A stretch of 37,547 nt of DNA from Actinomycetes bacterium (GTDB taxonomy: Bacteria > Actinomycetota > Coriobacteriia > Coriobacteriales > Eggerthellaceae): positions 1 through 37,547 of the forward strand of contig JAEWQO010000035.1 in assembly GCA_023460315.1 (NCBI GenBank). Direction: 5' to 3'. Under the pieces are notes generated by a model. The model was given only the letters and a program-made list of their open reading frames with translations, had not been told where the DNA came from and did not search any database. The position numbers and the translations under genes are program-made. Below are positions 1-8,261 of the stretch, in pieces. Within the stretch, counting starts at the first letter, position 1. Each line of letters begins with the position of its first letter.

Positions 1-5
1 TTCTG

Positions 6-13
6 ACCTCCTT
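6..13 (-). promoter_or_regulatory. Strong Shine-Dalgarno of a minus-strand gene starting just left of the window
   Basis: On the minus strand the first bases read TTAAGGAGGTCAGAA, which contains the consensus AAGGAGGT. The start codon would lie only a few bases beyond the left edge, so a further minus-strand gene begins immediately outside. Positions 14-110 between this site and the small ORF stop look noncoding; I see no clear terminator there. Confidence 0.6.
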
Positions 14-110
14 AATCGAAAACAGAGCACGATAAAGGTAAGCCAATCGATAATCGGTCAGCATGTTCACGCCGTTTTTGTTCAAAATCAAACGCCGGAA
101 GTGTTCATTT

Positions 111-401
111 TTATTCTACGGAACACAGCTGCAGGGCAAGGGCGCTCAACGCGATGCACGGCTCGTCACCCACTTTGGCGCAGGAGCACAAACGGCGTAC
201 ACGCATTCCTTCATCATCGCGGCTCAGCACGCGAAGGATCAACTCGACTCGGTCACGCATCCCATCCGCGCGCTCGCCTGGGCCCAACGCTTTCAGATGG
301 TCGGAAATCGCCTCCTCGACAGCAGCAATGCGTATCAGGATTTGATCCCGTTGCACCGCCTCTTCCTCCGCTGGCATCATCTTGCGTCCGCAGCTCTTCA
401 T
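111..401 (-). CDS. Small hypothetical protein coupled to the LuxR gene
   Basis: A 96-residue ORF whose ATG overlaps the stop of the upstream LuxR gene in the ATGA form (positions 398-401), the usual sign of translational coupling. A GAGAGG stretch lies about 11 bases before the start; a second possible start, MMPAEEE, is seven codons in. The protein is mostly charged and probably helical (EEEAVQRDQILIRIAAVEEA), with three cysteines in its last third (LCSC, then a C in GDEPC) and no membrane segment. I do not recognise a family. The overlap argues that it is expressed with the regulator and could modulate it, but that is inference. It could also be a chance ORF in GC-rich DNA. Confidence 0.45.
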   Translation of the reverse strand: MKSCGRKMMPAEEEAVQRDQILIRIAAVEEAISDHLKALGPGERADGMRDRVELILRVLSRDDEGMRVRRLCSCAKVGDEPCIALSALALQLCSVE

Positions 402-1963
402 GAAGGCGCTTTCCTCTCGTTATGTTCAACCCCAAGCGACCCGACGAGAGCCAGGAGATCATGGCGGTTATGGACGTCCATTTTGCTGTACACGTTCTTC
501 AGATGGGTGCGCACCGTATTGGGAGACAGCTGAAGAACCTTGGCTATGCTGGTCGCGTTGCGCCCCTCAAGCAGAAGAACCAACACATCAACCTCGCGCG
601 GAGTCAGGCCGAACTGCCGTGCAAATATTTCCGATGAGCGTATCTCATTCTCGGACAGGGACACGATATGAGCGATGCCGGGAGGAGTCTTCTCCTGCGA
701 TTGGGGGAGCATGCCCCGACGTATGCGCAGAAGGGCCGACGAGATGCTGGCAAGCGCAATGACATACACCACCAGCGACGAGACGATGAGCATCTCCACG
801 ACTCCATACCCTCCCGCAACGCCATTCGCGGCATAGCCGGCCCATCTTCCCACCACAACCGAAAAGTACACGCCTCCGCACACGAAGCCGAACACCGCGA
901 AGGGACTCATCTTCAGGGTGCGGGACACATCCCAACAGGTCATCAGCATGCAAATGGACGCAAGCGTGAAGGCTGAATTAACGATGCAATACAGAATTGG
1001 CTGAAACTGGTCCCCCGCAAGGGGAAGCATGACGCAGCCAGTTGCCGTGATGACGAACAGCACCGAGTACAGCGAGCGAAAGTCAAAACTCACTCCTCCC
1101 ACAGCCCACAAGCCCATGAGCACCGCCGATCCCAGCAGATACCCAAAAGGAAACATGATGTCCATGAAGGCAAGCGACCCCGGGACCTGCAATGAGACCA
1201 CACGGATGGCGCCGCATGAAAAGCCGATAGCAGCCAGGCAAAACAGCGATTGCCAGGTGGTGCCGAGCAATGATCCGAGCAGCGCACGCAAGCCGCGCAC
1301 GCCATGATCGGAACAGACCTCGTCCGGCCTTTCCCAATTCAAGGGAGAATTCCCCGCAGCAGCAGCCGCGGCGGGTCCCTCGCCATTGGACGATAGCGAT
1401 GCAGGGCTCCCTCCCCGGGGCAGCAACGCAATGCAGGCAAGCACAATCGAGAAGACCAGCATCAAGAAAACGGCTTGGTCATGCACGAGGGAAAGCGCCG
1501 CCAACAGCGCGGCCGACAGGATGGTGCTGGCCACCACAATCGAAGCCACATGATCGGCATCACGGCGAGTGAACGACCGGACCCAAACAAGATACGATGA
1601 GCCCTGACCTATGCCAAACGCAATCGCCGCCAGCCCAAAGCCCACTCCCGGCGCAGCGTCTCCCAACAGTATGCAGGCACCCAGGCAAGCAAAGCCAACC
1701 ATCAACGCAACGGCGGCAATTTGAGCCATAGGAGCCTCAACCAAGGCAGCTCGTCTGGTCGAGACCAGCCCAACCAAAAGCAGCAGGCCAACCTGACCCC
1801 CTTCAGCAAGCGAACCGAACCAGCGGGTGGAATCTCCGAAATCAAGACGACCAAAGAACAGCGGGTTGACCTCGCCGACGAACAGACCGAAAAACATCAG
1901 GACAAGAGCAAAGCCCACAATATCCCGCGCCGCCGCGTTCTTCATGTGAAACGACACTCCCAT
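398..1963 (-). CDS. Membrane-bound LuxR-family transcriptional regulator
   Basis: 521 residues. The first ~415 residues are a string of hydrophobic segments, about 12, as in the MFS-like sensor half of coriobacterial LuxR proteins. The C-terminus (about 451-510) is a GerE/LuxR DNA-binding domain: FGLTPREVDVLVLLLEGRN, then TSIAKVLQLSPNTVRTHLKN and VYSKMDVHNRHDLL. There is no receiver domain. The regulator probably senses a ligand at the membrane and acts on nearby genes. It lies downstream of, and in the same direction as, the flavoprotein reductase gene, separated by 331 bases that hold its own palindromic upstream element, so it is probably transcribed separately. The start at 1963 has GAGGGTG upstream; MKNAAARD at 1945 is an alternative with a GGAG about 11 bases away. 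Family knowledge: such regulators commonly accompany flavin reductases in Eggerthellaceae. The ligand is unknown. Confidence 0.9.
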   Translation of the reverse strand: MGVSFHMKNAAARDIVGFALVLMFFGLFVGEVNPLFFGRLDFGDSTRWFGSLAEGGQVGLLLLVGLVSTRRAALVEAPMAQIAAVALMVGFACLGACILLGDAAPGVGFGLAAIAFGIGQGSSYLVWVRSFTRRDADHVASIVVASTILSAALLAALSLVHDQAVFLMLVFSIVLACIALLPRGGSPASLSSNGEGPAAAAAAGNSPLNWERPDEVCSDHGVRGLRALLGSLLGTTWQSLFCLAAIGFSCGAIRVVSLQVPGSLAFMDIMFPFGYLLGSAVLMGLWAVGGVSFDFRSLYSVLFVITATGCVMLPLAGDQFQPILYCIVNSAFTLASICMLMTCWDVSRTLKMSPFAVFGFVCGGVYFSVVVGRWAGYAANGVAGGYGVVEMLIVSSLVVYVIALASISSALLRIRRGMLPQSQEKTPPGIAHIVSLSENEIRSSEIFARQFGLTPREVDVLVLLLEGRNATSIAKVLQLSPNTVRTHLKNVYSKMDVHNRHDLLALVGSLGVEHNERKAPS

Positions 1964-2034
1964 TGCTCACCCTCGCTCCCCTTGAAACCCCTTCGCAAAC
2001 CAATCCGACAGGCATGAGCAAAGGCATGATCTCC

Positions 2035-2052
2035 TCGATCAGCTTTGATCGA
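2035..2052. promoter_or_regulatory. 7-bp inverted repeat upstream of the luxR gene (candidate operator)
   Basis: TCGATCA-GCTT-TGATCGA is a perfect inverted repeat with a 4-base spacer, 72 bases upstream of the regulator's start. Its size and symmetry suit a dimeric helix-turn-helix protein, so autoregulation is possible. The rest of 1964-2294 contains no gene; near its right end is the long hairpin described separately. Confidence 0.35.
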
Positions 2053-2224
2053 TTGCGCCATCACCACATGCGGGCATCCCCTAAAACCCCTTCACGCAAG
2101 CTGCGATCCATCACCACTGGACATGCGCAACAGCATCCCCCTTCACTAGGCGGATGCCGGCACACGTCATTGCTTCGCACAACAGTATCAGAAGTCATGG
2201 GCGCTTGCCACGAACACGAAATCC

Positions 2225-2283
2225 CACGCGACGCCCCGCGATGCCGGGCGGAAGCACCACGCCGAAACCGGAGGCGTCGCGTG
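2225..2283 (-). terminator. Long stem-loop just after the flavoprotein gene
   Basis: CACGCGACGCC (2225-2235) and GGCGTCGCGTG (2273-2283) are perfect 11-bp inverted arms around a 37-base interior, starting 12 bases after the reductase stop codon. There is only a weak T-rich stretch after it on the minus strand (GATTTCG), so it may act as an RNA 3' end stabiliser or a factor-assisted terminator rather than a classical intrinsic one. Confidence 0.45.
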
Positions 2284-2294
2284 CGCAGGGAGGC

Positions 2295-4043
2295 CTATGC
2301 CGATGCAAGGCCCTTGCCGGTCAGGTAGGCGTGCGTGATGCAGTTCATGCCTAAGTTATGGCCGGGAATGCGGAAGTTGTAGACGTTGGCAAACGAGTCG
2401 CCCACCATGCACCCGACATTGTACAGTCCCTCGATGGGCCTGTCGTCCTCATCGCATACCTGCATGAGCTCATTGGTGCGCAGACCGCCGAGGACGCACA
2501 GGAACTGGGCTGATCCCATCGTCGACTGCGCGCCGTAGAAGGGACCTTCCTCGATTGCCGCCAGGTAACGGGCATCCTTGCGAAAATCCTCATCAACCCC
2601 CGCATGGGCCAAGGCGTTGTAACGCTCGATTTCAGCGCGCGCGGCCTCGACGTCAATGCCGTCCATCTGGTTGAGGACGCCCTCGATGGATTCAGCTTTG
2701 AAGAAGGTCTTTTCCTCCACCCCCGCATCCCATTCGGCCACCTTGTCTTCAGGGCCCACGGGAACGATGCCCAAGTTGTCCATGTTGTTGCCAAGCGCCT
2801 CCCAGGAGGAGAACTGGCGAGCATAGGACGCCGACCACACCGAGAACACGCTCATGCCGGGCTGCGCCTGCACGGCATAACCTGCATAAACAGCCGTGGT
2901 GTCCTCGTTCATGAAACGCTTGCCTGCACGATTGAGCAGAATGCCCGTGTGGTTTTGGTCTGATGCGGGCGCCGGAAAGCCGTACCAGCCTATCATCGGC
3001 GTGCAGGGCTGAACACGCTGCCACGCAGCCCCCGCCCACAGGCCCATCTTGTGCCCGTCGCCAGGCATGAGCCCCCCGAACTGGAATTCAGCATCGTAGT
3101 TGGCCTTGAGATCCGGCAACACGAAATCGGCGAAGTTGCCGCAGTAGCGAGCCATCATGTCCTTGTTGGCCGAAAAGTCTCCCGTTGCCAGCACAACAGC
3201 CTTGCGTGCTGCATACTTGACGTGGTTTCCGTCAGGATCAGTGGCCACGATGGCGCTCACTCGACCGGTATTGTCATCGTCACGGACAAGGTAGAGGCCA
3301 GTCGTGCTGTAGTGGATGTCGCCCCCCTTGCTCTTTATGAATTGCTCGAGAGCCTTCATGACCAGAGGTTGCCCTTCATTCGCCGTGTTGGCGATGCCAT
3401 CCCCATAGAAATTGTGAGAGGAGGCGGGAACGGAGAAGGTTCCATCGGGATCCTCGAAAGGCAGTTCGAGCGTTGCCTGATAGCCGGCAGACTCCACGAT
3501 GTCCACAAGCCAGTCCATCGACTCGGCGCTGTTGTTGACCCAGCGCCACCACTTGCGCTGATCGACCCGGTAAGACGATCGAGCCAGCTCATTCTTCAGG
3601 TGCGTCGTGATGGTCTCGGGGGTGTAATCGACGCCCAGACGCTTCTGGACCTTCGTGCCCACGCCGTTGTTCGAACCTCCACGGGACACCGGCTTGGTGC
3701 TTGCCGAGAACAGCAGGACATCGCCGCCGTGGTCGAGGGCGGAAGCAGCTGCGACAAAGCCGGCGACCCCCGATCCGACCACGATGACGTCCGCCTCATA
3801 CGTTTGAACGATGTCGCCTTCGGCAACGGGATCGGGCGGCACCTCAAAGGACCACTGCGCCTTGTCGAGCCCTGCCGCAGTCATCGAATCGCCTGAAACG
3901 TCGGCAGCAGAATCCACTGAACCTTTTTGGGCGGGGGCACATCCGGTCAGCGCCGCACCAGCCGCCCCCATCGTCGTGACGGCGCCAGCTGCCAGCGCCC
4001 CTTTGAGAAAGCTCCTTCGATCAAACACGGTTGAAGTCTTCAT
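2295..4043 (-). CDS. Tat-exported FAD-binding reductase (fumarate reductase/flavocytochrome c-like), probable lipoprotein
   Basis: 582 residues from the ATG at 4043, chosen because AGGAGGGAAGGA lies 5-10 bases upstream; the frame is open further upstream but that part lacks signal character. Residues 8-14 give a twin-arginine motif, DRRSFLKG, followed by a hydrophobic stretch and a lipobox LTGC (Cys35), so the mature protein is probably a Tat-exported lipoprotein outside the membrane. The FAD site begins at about residue 84 (ADVIVVGSGVAGF, then SRGGSNNGVG), and the C-terminal FAD contact region reads IEGLYNVGCMVGDSFANVYN then RIPGHNLGMN. This matches the FAD_binding_2 family of soluble fumarate/urocanate/cinnamate-type reductases, which use organic electron acceptors. 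No heme c CxxCH or FMN-binding domain is present, so electrons must come from a partner protein. The acceptor cannot be deduced. The LuxR gene downstream is the likely regulator. Confidence 0.9.
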   Translation of the reverse strand: MKTSTVFDRRSFLKGALAAGAVTTMGAAGAALTGCAPAQKGSVDSAADVSGDSMTAAGLDKAQWSFEVPPDPVAEGDIVQTYEADVIVVGSGVAGFVAAASALDHGGDVLLFSASTKPVSRGGSNNGVGTKVQKRLGVDYTPETITTHLKNELARSSYRVDQRKWWRWVNNSAESMDWLVDIVESAGYQATLELPFEDPDGTFSVPASSHNFYGDGIANTANEGQPLVMKALEQFIKSKGGDIHYSTTGLYLVRDDDNTGRVSAIVATDPDGNHVKYAARKAVVLATGDFSANKDMMARYCGNFADFVLPDLKANYDAEFQFGGLMPGDGHKMGLWAGAAWQRVQPCTPMIGWYGFPAPASDQNHTGILLNRAGKRFMNEDTTAVYAGYAVQAQPGMSVFSVWSASYARQFSSWEALGNNMDNLGIVPVGPEDKVAEWDAGVEEKTFFKAESIEGVLNQMDGIDVEAARAEIERYNALAHAGVDEDFRKDARYLAAIEEGPFYGAQSTMGSAQFLCVLGGLRTNELMQVCDEDDRPIEGLYNVGCMVGDSFANVYNFRIPGHNLGMNCITHAYLTGKGLASA

Positions 4044-4139
4044 GGGTTTCCTTCCCTCCTGCAGACCATCGCGCCGGCAGCAATTCGCCGGTGCGAGCCG
4101 GCCCTTAACCGACGCGCCCATGATAGGGAAACCCCTTGT

Positions 4140-4167
4140 CAATTCCTCACATCAAGTGGGTGAATTG
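4140..4167. promoter_or_regulatory. Inverted repeat next to a TTGACA box, upstream of the reductase
   Basis: CAATTC (4140-4145) and GAATTG (4162-4167) form a stem that continues inward with CTCAC/GTGGG around the loop ATCAA. On the minus strand it runs into TTGACA (4142-4137), about 95 bases upstream of the reductase start. It could be an operator for the reductase promoter, or a weak terminator for the membrane-protein gene ending at 4216. No good -10 box lies 16-18 bases from the TTGACA. Confidence 0.35.
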
Positions 4168-4215
4168 GAAGGAAGGAAAAGAAGAGGGAGGCCGGTCTGC
4201 GAGGGACGGCATCCA

Positions 4216-6504
4216 TCAATACATGCCGAAGGCCTCCCACAGCAGAACGGCCATCACCAGCATGGCAACCAACGATCCATACATGAAATACAGGGCAATG
4301 CGATAGACCGACACGGTCTCTTCCGATGAGCCTGCGCGCATCCCATCAGGACGCGCGCGCCCCTGACCGAGCTGCGTGGTCCAGCCTTGCCCGAGCGGCT
4401 GGGAAGAACGCACCTGCACCAGCTCCAAAAACACCAGGGCGGCGGCGAATGCGAGGTAGATGCCGAAATCACATACATAGCGCATGAGGATGCCCGCTCC
4501 CTGCAGGTCAAAAATGCACAACGTCAGGGCAACGCCCAGCGCCACCAAAAGGGGAACGAACAGCCCCTTGTCCCGCAGGCCCCGCCTGACGCGCGGCAGG
4601 GCAAGGATCACCAGCGTCATGGGATACAGGAAGAAATATCCCCCATACATCGGCTCGTAGATGGTGATGCCCTGATACGCAGGATCGAGGTACGCCTTTT
4701 GGAGGAAGGGAAACTGGCTCCCCAACACCGGAGGCTGAAACAGGTAGGCATAGAGTCCAAACGGGATGCGATCCGCGTGGAAGCCCCGATGGACCATGTC
4801 GTTGGTGGTGAGATTGTAATTCGCCCCAAAGTCAAAGGGCGATCCGAACCTCAGGAAATTGTAGGCGAGCACCGCCACGCCAACCACGAGGAACGGGACA
4901 AGCGCCATCCGAAAGGCGGAGAGGGCCTCCCCGCGTGCCGCGACGTGGGAGCGCGACCCCTTGAGGAAGGGCCAGAGCAGCAGAAGCCCGAACACGGCCG
5001 CCAGCACCATTTGGGGACGCGCTGCCAGCGTGAGCGCAACGAGCACCGCCCCCAACGTGACCTTCCCCCGCTCGATAACCCCCTGGGACGTGCCGCTCAC
5101 CCAGAGGCCGAGGCCCCAAACCACCAGGGCAAGGCCCATCGCTTCCGGCAAGAAGTACATGCTGGGCGTCCGCGCGAGGATCAGGGCACCGCCCGCAACG
5201 AACAGCATGATGTCCAAGACGACGAAGGCGCCCAGCGACGTGCGGGGAAACCACCGCCGGCACACCTGATACAGCAGGTAGGTCGCTCCGGCCGCAAATG
5301 CGGCGTCACAAAGCGCGACGCCCAGCCAGGTGGGAAATCCCGTTCCCGTCACGATCAGCCAGGGAACATAGAAGACGAGACACGGCAGGATGCCGAAGTA
5401 CACATAATAACGCCCTTGAAAATAGGCATGATCCCACAGATAGGGCACTCCCAAGCTGGCCCGCGCGCTTGTGTCATAAGGATTGGCCATGGAAGCGAGC
5501 GCGTCGGAAGGCACATCGTTGAGATAGAAGTGTCCCTGGGTCAATGCGACGGCAAGCTTCTGATACTGATAGTAGTTCTCCGTCGATGCCGTCTGCGTCA
5601 TCGAGACGAAATGGGTGTTGCCCGAAACGAGCAGGAAGATGATCGCCACCTGCAAGGCCACGAGCCCCACCACGAGCGCCTTTTGGGAGAAAATTCCCAG
5701 GTCCATCACCCGGCTGTAAAGGGAGGCATGCGGACGCAGCGCGTAAAGGGCAAGCAGCACCACAAGCGTCGAGAGGAACCGGAACAGGTCGAAGTCGAAA
5801 GGCACGCGATCGTTCAGGGCAATGCCCGTCACGGTGATGGGACCGATGTCGGAGAGGTTCGTGGCCGTCACCTTGATGGAATGGCAGTTTCCCGCGGGCT
5901 CGAGGGAGATGTAGGTGCGCGATGCGTCGTTCGGGTCAACCGAGACTGCAGGAAGCGCGTAATAGTTTGCATTGCCTTGATCCTGAAGGTACATCACGAT
6001 CTGCACCTTGCCGTCAGTCGCCGCGGCGGCGGCTGCAGCGTTCTCGATAACGGGCGTGAAGTGAATGCTCTTGATTTCGGCATCGAGGCCGGTGATTTCA
6101 AAGGTGTTGTCGCCGGCGCTCAGGGTGATGGGCTCTGCGGTCGACGGAACAACGCCATCGACCAGATAAGACCCCGTCTCGGGATACAGCATGGACGAGA
6201 AGGAGGAGAAATTGAAGCCGAACACCTCGACGAGGGCCGCAATCAGGATGACGGCAAGGATGCCGAGGACTCCTCTGGCACCCGATCGGGGTTTGCCCTT
6301 TTGCTGAGGCGGCTCCACAGAAGGCGGTTCAGGATGCCCGCCGGGGAAATCCTGAGTGTCCCCGCTCCCGCTTCGCAGCGGACGATCCTCGTTGCGCCCG
6401 CGAGACCGCGTCGCATAGTTCTCACGCGCATACCGTTCGAATTCAGGAGTTGCATGTCCCGGTTCGAAGGGGTCATAGTCATGAGATGGTCGCCGCGTGT
6501 CCAT
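4216..6504 (-). CDS. Polytopic membrane protein, GT-C glycosyltransferase-like, with an N-terminal extracytoplasmic beta domain
   Basis: 762 residues. Residues 1-75 are hydrophilic and disordered (rich in R, P, E, G) and should be cytoplasmic. A membrane segment (about 78-98) leads to a roughly 140-residue outside beta-rich domain (GDNTFEITGL, QIVMYLQDQGNANYYALPAV). About ten further membrane segments follow. The conserved block WDHAYFQGRYYVYFGILPCL and YVPWLIVTG is shared with the next gene, so the two are paralogs. The overall plan (large outside loop after the first helices with acidic and aromatic residues, many helices) resembles GT-C enzymes that use polyprenyl-phosphate sugars, but no classical DxD or DE site is certain. 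No Shine-Dalgarno precedes the ATG; a perfect TATAAT lies 6 bases before it, so the mRNA may be leaderless. Function in surface glycan assembly is inferred from the neighbourhood. Confidence 0.75.
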   Translation of the reverse strand: MDTRRPSHDYDPFEPGHATPEFERYARENYATRSRGRNEDRPLRSGSGDTQDFPGGHPEPPSVEPPQQKGKPRSGARGVLGILAVILIAALVEVFGFNFSSFSSMLYPETGSYLVDGVVPSTAEPITLSAGDNTFEITGLDAEIKSIHFTPVIENAAAAAAATDGKVQIVMYLQDQGNANYYALPAVSVDPNDASRTYISLEPAGNCHSIKVTATNLSDIGPITVTGIALNDRVPFDFDLFRFLSTLVVLLALYALRPHASLYSRVMDLGIFSQKALVVGLVALQVAIIFLLVSGNTHFVSMTQTASTENYYQYQKLAVALTQGHFYLNDVPSDALASMANPYDTSARASLGVPYLWDHAYFQGRYYVYFGILPCLVFYVPWLIVTGTGFPTWLGVALCDAAFAAGATYLLYQVCRRWFPRTSLGAFVVLDIMLFVAGGALILARTPSMYFLPEAMGLALVVWGLGLWVSGTSQGVIERGKVTLGAVLVALTLAARPQMVLAAVFGLLLLWPFLKGSRSHVAARGEALSAFRMALVPFLVVGVAVLAYNFLRFGSPFDFGANYNLTTNDMVHRGFHADRIPFGLYAYLFQPPVLGSQFPFLQKAYLDPAYQGITIYEPMYGGYFFLYPMTLVILALPRVRRGLRDKGLFVPLLVALGVALTLCIFDLQGAGILMRYVCDFGIYLAFAAALVFLELVQVRSSQPLGQGWTTQLGQGRARPDGMRAGSSEETVSVYRIALYFMYGSLVAMLVMAVLLWEAFGMY

Positions 6505-6510
6505 GAGGGT

Positions 6511-6516
6511 ATTATA
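6511..6516 (-). promoter_or_regulatory. -10 box TATAAT, 6 bases before the ATG (leaderless)
   Basis: The minus strand reads GTTATAATACCCTCATGG. With the usual 6-7 bases between -10 hexamer and transcription start, the RNA would begin at or next to the ATG at 6504. The intervening bases have no Shine-Dalgarno. The -35 region is poor. Confidence 0.5.
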
Positions 6517-6574
6517 ACGCGACAGGACAGCCTAAGCCGCCGCCCCACCAAGTGTCCACTCAGGGAAATCTACG

Positions 6575-8125
6575 TCAGTCGAACAGGCCCTGCACCTGTG
6601 CATACAGCGCGGGGTTCAAAGCGGCGATGCTGTCATAGCGGCTTGGCGACAGCAGCGAGGCCCCTCCCACGACAATCGACAGCGCCACCGCCACGGCAAC
6701 GCCAGCAAAGACCAGCGACCCCCACCGGGCACCCAACCCTTGCCCCTCCCTCCGCTGCGCCTGGACCGCAAACAGAACCAGCGACGCCACCAGCATCACG
6801 TACCAGCCAAAGTCACCAAAATAGCGCTGGGTCACCCCTGCCGTCCGCGTGTCCACCACTAATGCAACGGCAGCAAAGGCCAGCATGGCAAGGCAAAGTC
6901 CCCACAGACGTCGACTCCTGAGCGCCTTCCTCACCGCGGGCAGCAGGAACACCAGCAAGGCAGCAGGAACCAGCCACAGATATCCGCCAAACATGGGCTC
7001 GGTCGGAGCCCAGCCGACCGAATAGGAGAGATCGGTGGATTGGACAAAGGGAAACTGCCAAGACGGGTCGAATGGTTGCAGCAGGTAGAAGTACAGCAGA
7101 ATGGGCGTCAGCCGCCAACTTTGCTGGTAGGAGGTCATGTCGAAACCCGTCAGGTTGTAGCTGCTGCCGAAATCGAGCGCCGACCCAAAGCGAGCATAGT
7201 TATACCAGAGCAGAGGAGCAATCACCACCACGAAGGGAAGCAACGCGGCACAGGTCTCCCTCATCCCTGCTCGGGAGAAGAGCAGGCGGTCGGAGACGAT
7301 GTCCCTCCAGAAGATCGGAAGGGCCAGAAAACACGCCAGCATGAATTGCGGGCGACACCCGAAGTTCAGCGCCATGCACGCCGATCCCGCTGCAAGATGC
7401 CACCATGAGAGCATCGGAGACGAGCCCTCGGGAAGGTTTGCCGCATGGGCTGGCGCACGGACATCTCGCCGGGCGCCGAGCCAAAACCACAGGCCCAGCA
7501 TGGTGAACAGCGAGGAAGCCAAAATGGGAACCGAATAGAAGCGCGGAACCGAAACCAGGTAGGCAAGGTTGCTCCCACCCACCACAAGCACGAGCGCGGC
7601 GATGGTCGTCGCCGTGGTCGCGCTGTCCGCAAAGAAGCGCCGGGCAATGCGGCGGACCAGCAGGGCGGCGGCAATCACAAAGCCAGCGCCGAGCACGGTC
7701 ACGGCGACCGGCGTCGCGAGCCACGACCCCGTGACCAACTGATAGGGAACATAGAGCAGCAAGGCGGGAACCACGCCGAAGTAGCAGTAATATTTCCCCT
7801 GGTAGAATGCATGGTCCCAGAACACGGGGTTTGCTCCCCCGTCGCTGGCGGCGTAGCGGCTTTCGAAGTCATAGGGATTGTCGAGCTCCGCCAGGGCATC
7901 GGGCACCGGAAGATCCAAAGAGAGGCTGCCGTGGATCAGGGCATCTCCCAAACGGGCATACTGGTCTGCATCGGCATAGTGGGCGAAGTTTTCCATATAG
8001 GACGTGCCCTGAAATGTGGGCGGCGTACCAAACAGCGTTCCCGCAACTACGGTGCACACGACCAGAAGGGCCGCCACAGCAGCATAGCCCCATTCCCGGC
8101 AAACAGATGACATGTTGGATACCAT
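6575..8125 (-). CDS. Polytopic membrane protein, paralog of the next gene (GT-C-like)
   Basis: 516 residues from the ATG at 8125 (MVSNMSSVCREWG); the frame is open to 8185. This start is preferred because an extended -10 box (TGTTATGAT) ends 7 bases before it, so an upstream start would not be transcribed; MSSVCREWG at 8113 is the next alternative. A first membrane helix (AAVAALLVVCTVVAG) is followed by an outside loop with DADQYARLGDALIHG and then WDHAFYQGKYYCYFGVVPAL and YVPYQLVTG, the same block as in its paralog. Roughly ten further helices follow. It lacks the disordered N-terminus and beta domain of the paralog. A 70-base gap separates them and each seems to have its own promoter. A glycosyltransferase or polymerase role in surface glycan synthesis is inferred; the substrate is unknown. 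Confidence 0.75.
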   Translation of the reverse strand: MVSNMSSVCREWGYAAVAALLVVCTVVAGTLFGTPPTFQGTSYMENFAHYADADQYARLGDALIHGSLSLDLPVPDALAELDNPYDFESRYAASDGGANPVFWDHAFYQGKYYCYFGVVPALLLYVPYQLVTGSWLATPVAVTVLGAGFVIAAALLVRRIARRFFADSATTATTIAALVLVVGGSNLAYLVSVPRFYSVPILASSLFTMLGLWFWLGARRDVRAPAHAANLPEGSSPMLSWWHLAAGSACMALNFGCRPQFMLACFLALPIFWRDIVSDRLLFSRAGMRETCAALLPFVVVIAPLLWYNYARFGSALDFGSSYNLTGFDMTSYQQSWRLTPILLYFYLLQPFDPSWQFPFVQSTDLSYSVGWAPTEPMFGGYLWLVPAALLVFLLPAVRKALRSRRLWGLCLAMLAFAAVALVVDTRTAGVTQRYFGDFGWYVMLVASLVLFAVQAQRREGQGLGARWGSLVFAGVAVAVALSIVVGGASLLSPSRYDSIAALNPALYAQVQGLFD

Positions 8126-8132
8126 GTATGGC

Positions 8133-8141
8133 ATCATAACA
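8133..8141 (-). promoter_or_regulatory. Extended -10 box TGTTATGAT, 7 bases before an ATG
   Basis: The minus strand reads TTTGTTATGATGCCATACATGG. The TGn extension makes a -35 box dispensable, and 7 bases separate the hexamer from the ATG at 8125, the geometry of a leaderless transcript. No Shine-Dalgarno is present. Confidence 0.45.
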
Positions 8142-8196
8142 AAAGTAATCTGAAAAGCCGGCTGGAAGATCAGCCTCCGCAGCATCGACAGGCCGA

Positions 8197-8223
8197 GACG
8201 GGAGGCAAAAAAGCCGTCCCGTC
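8197..8223 (-). terminator. Hairpin after the MacAB-like operon
   Basis: GACGGGA-GGC (8197-8206) pairs with GCC-G-TCCCGTC (8213-8223), a 10-bp stem with one bulged base around a six-base A/T loop, 38 bases after the permease stop. No T tract follows on the minus strand, so termination is plausible rather than certain. Confidence 0.45.
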
Positions 8224-8261
8224 ACCTTCTTCCGCTCAAGGCCGCTGCGCAACGCCCTTCG

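Noticed and set aside
3051..3896. 281-codon plus-strand open frame
   Set aside because: Antisense to the flavoprotein reductase, whose FAD motifs and Tat signal are clear on the other strand.
4119..4142. TTGACA ... TATCAT as promoter of the reductase gene
   Set aside because: Only 11 bases separate the boxes; the TTGACA alone is kept as part of the inverted-repeat note.
4387..6921. 844-codon plus-strand open frame, the second longest in the area
   Set aside because: It is antisense to the GT-C-like gene, rich in R, H, G and Q with no hydrophobic core, no ribosome site and no family motif; a typical mirror frame in GC-rich DNA.
7445..8110. 221-codon plus-strand open frame
   Set aside because: Antisense to the second GT-C-like gene; composition of a shadow frame.
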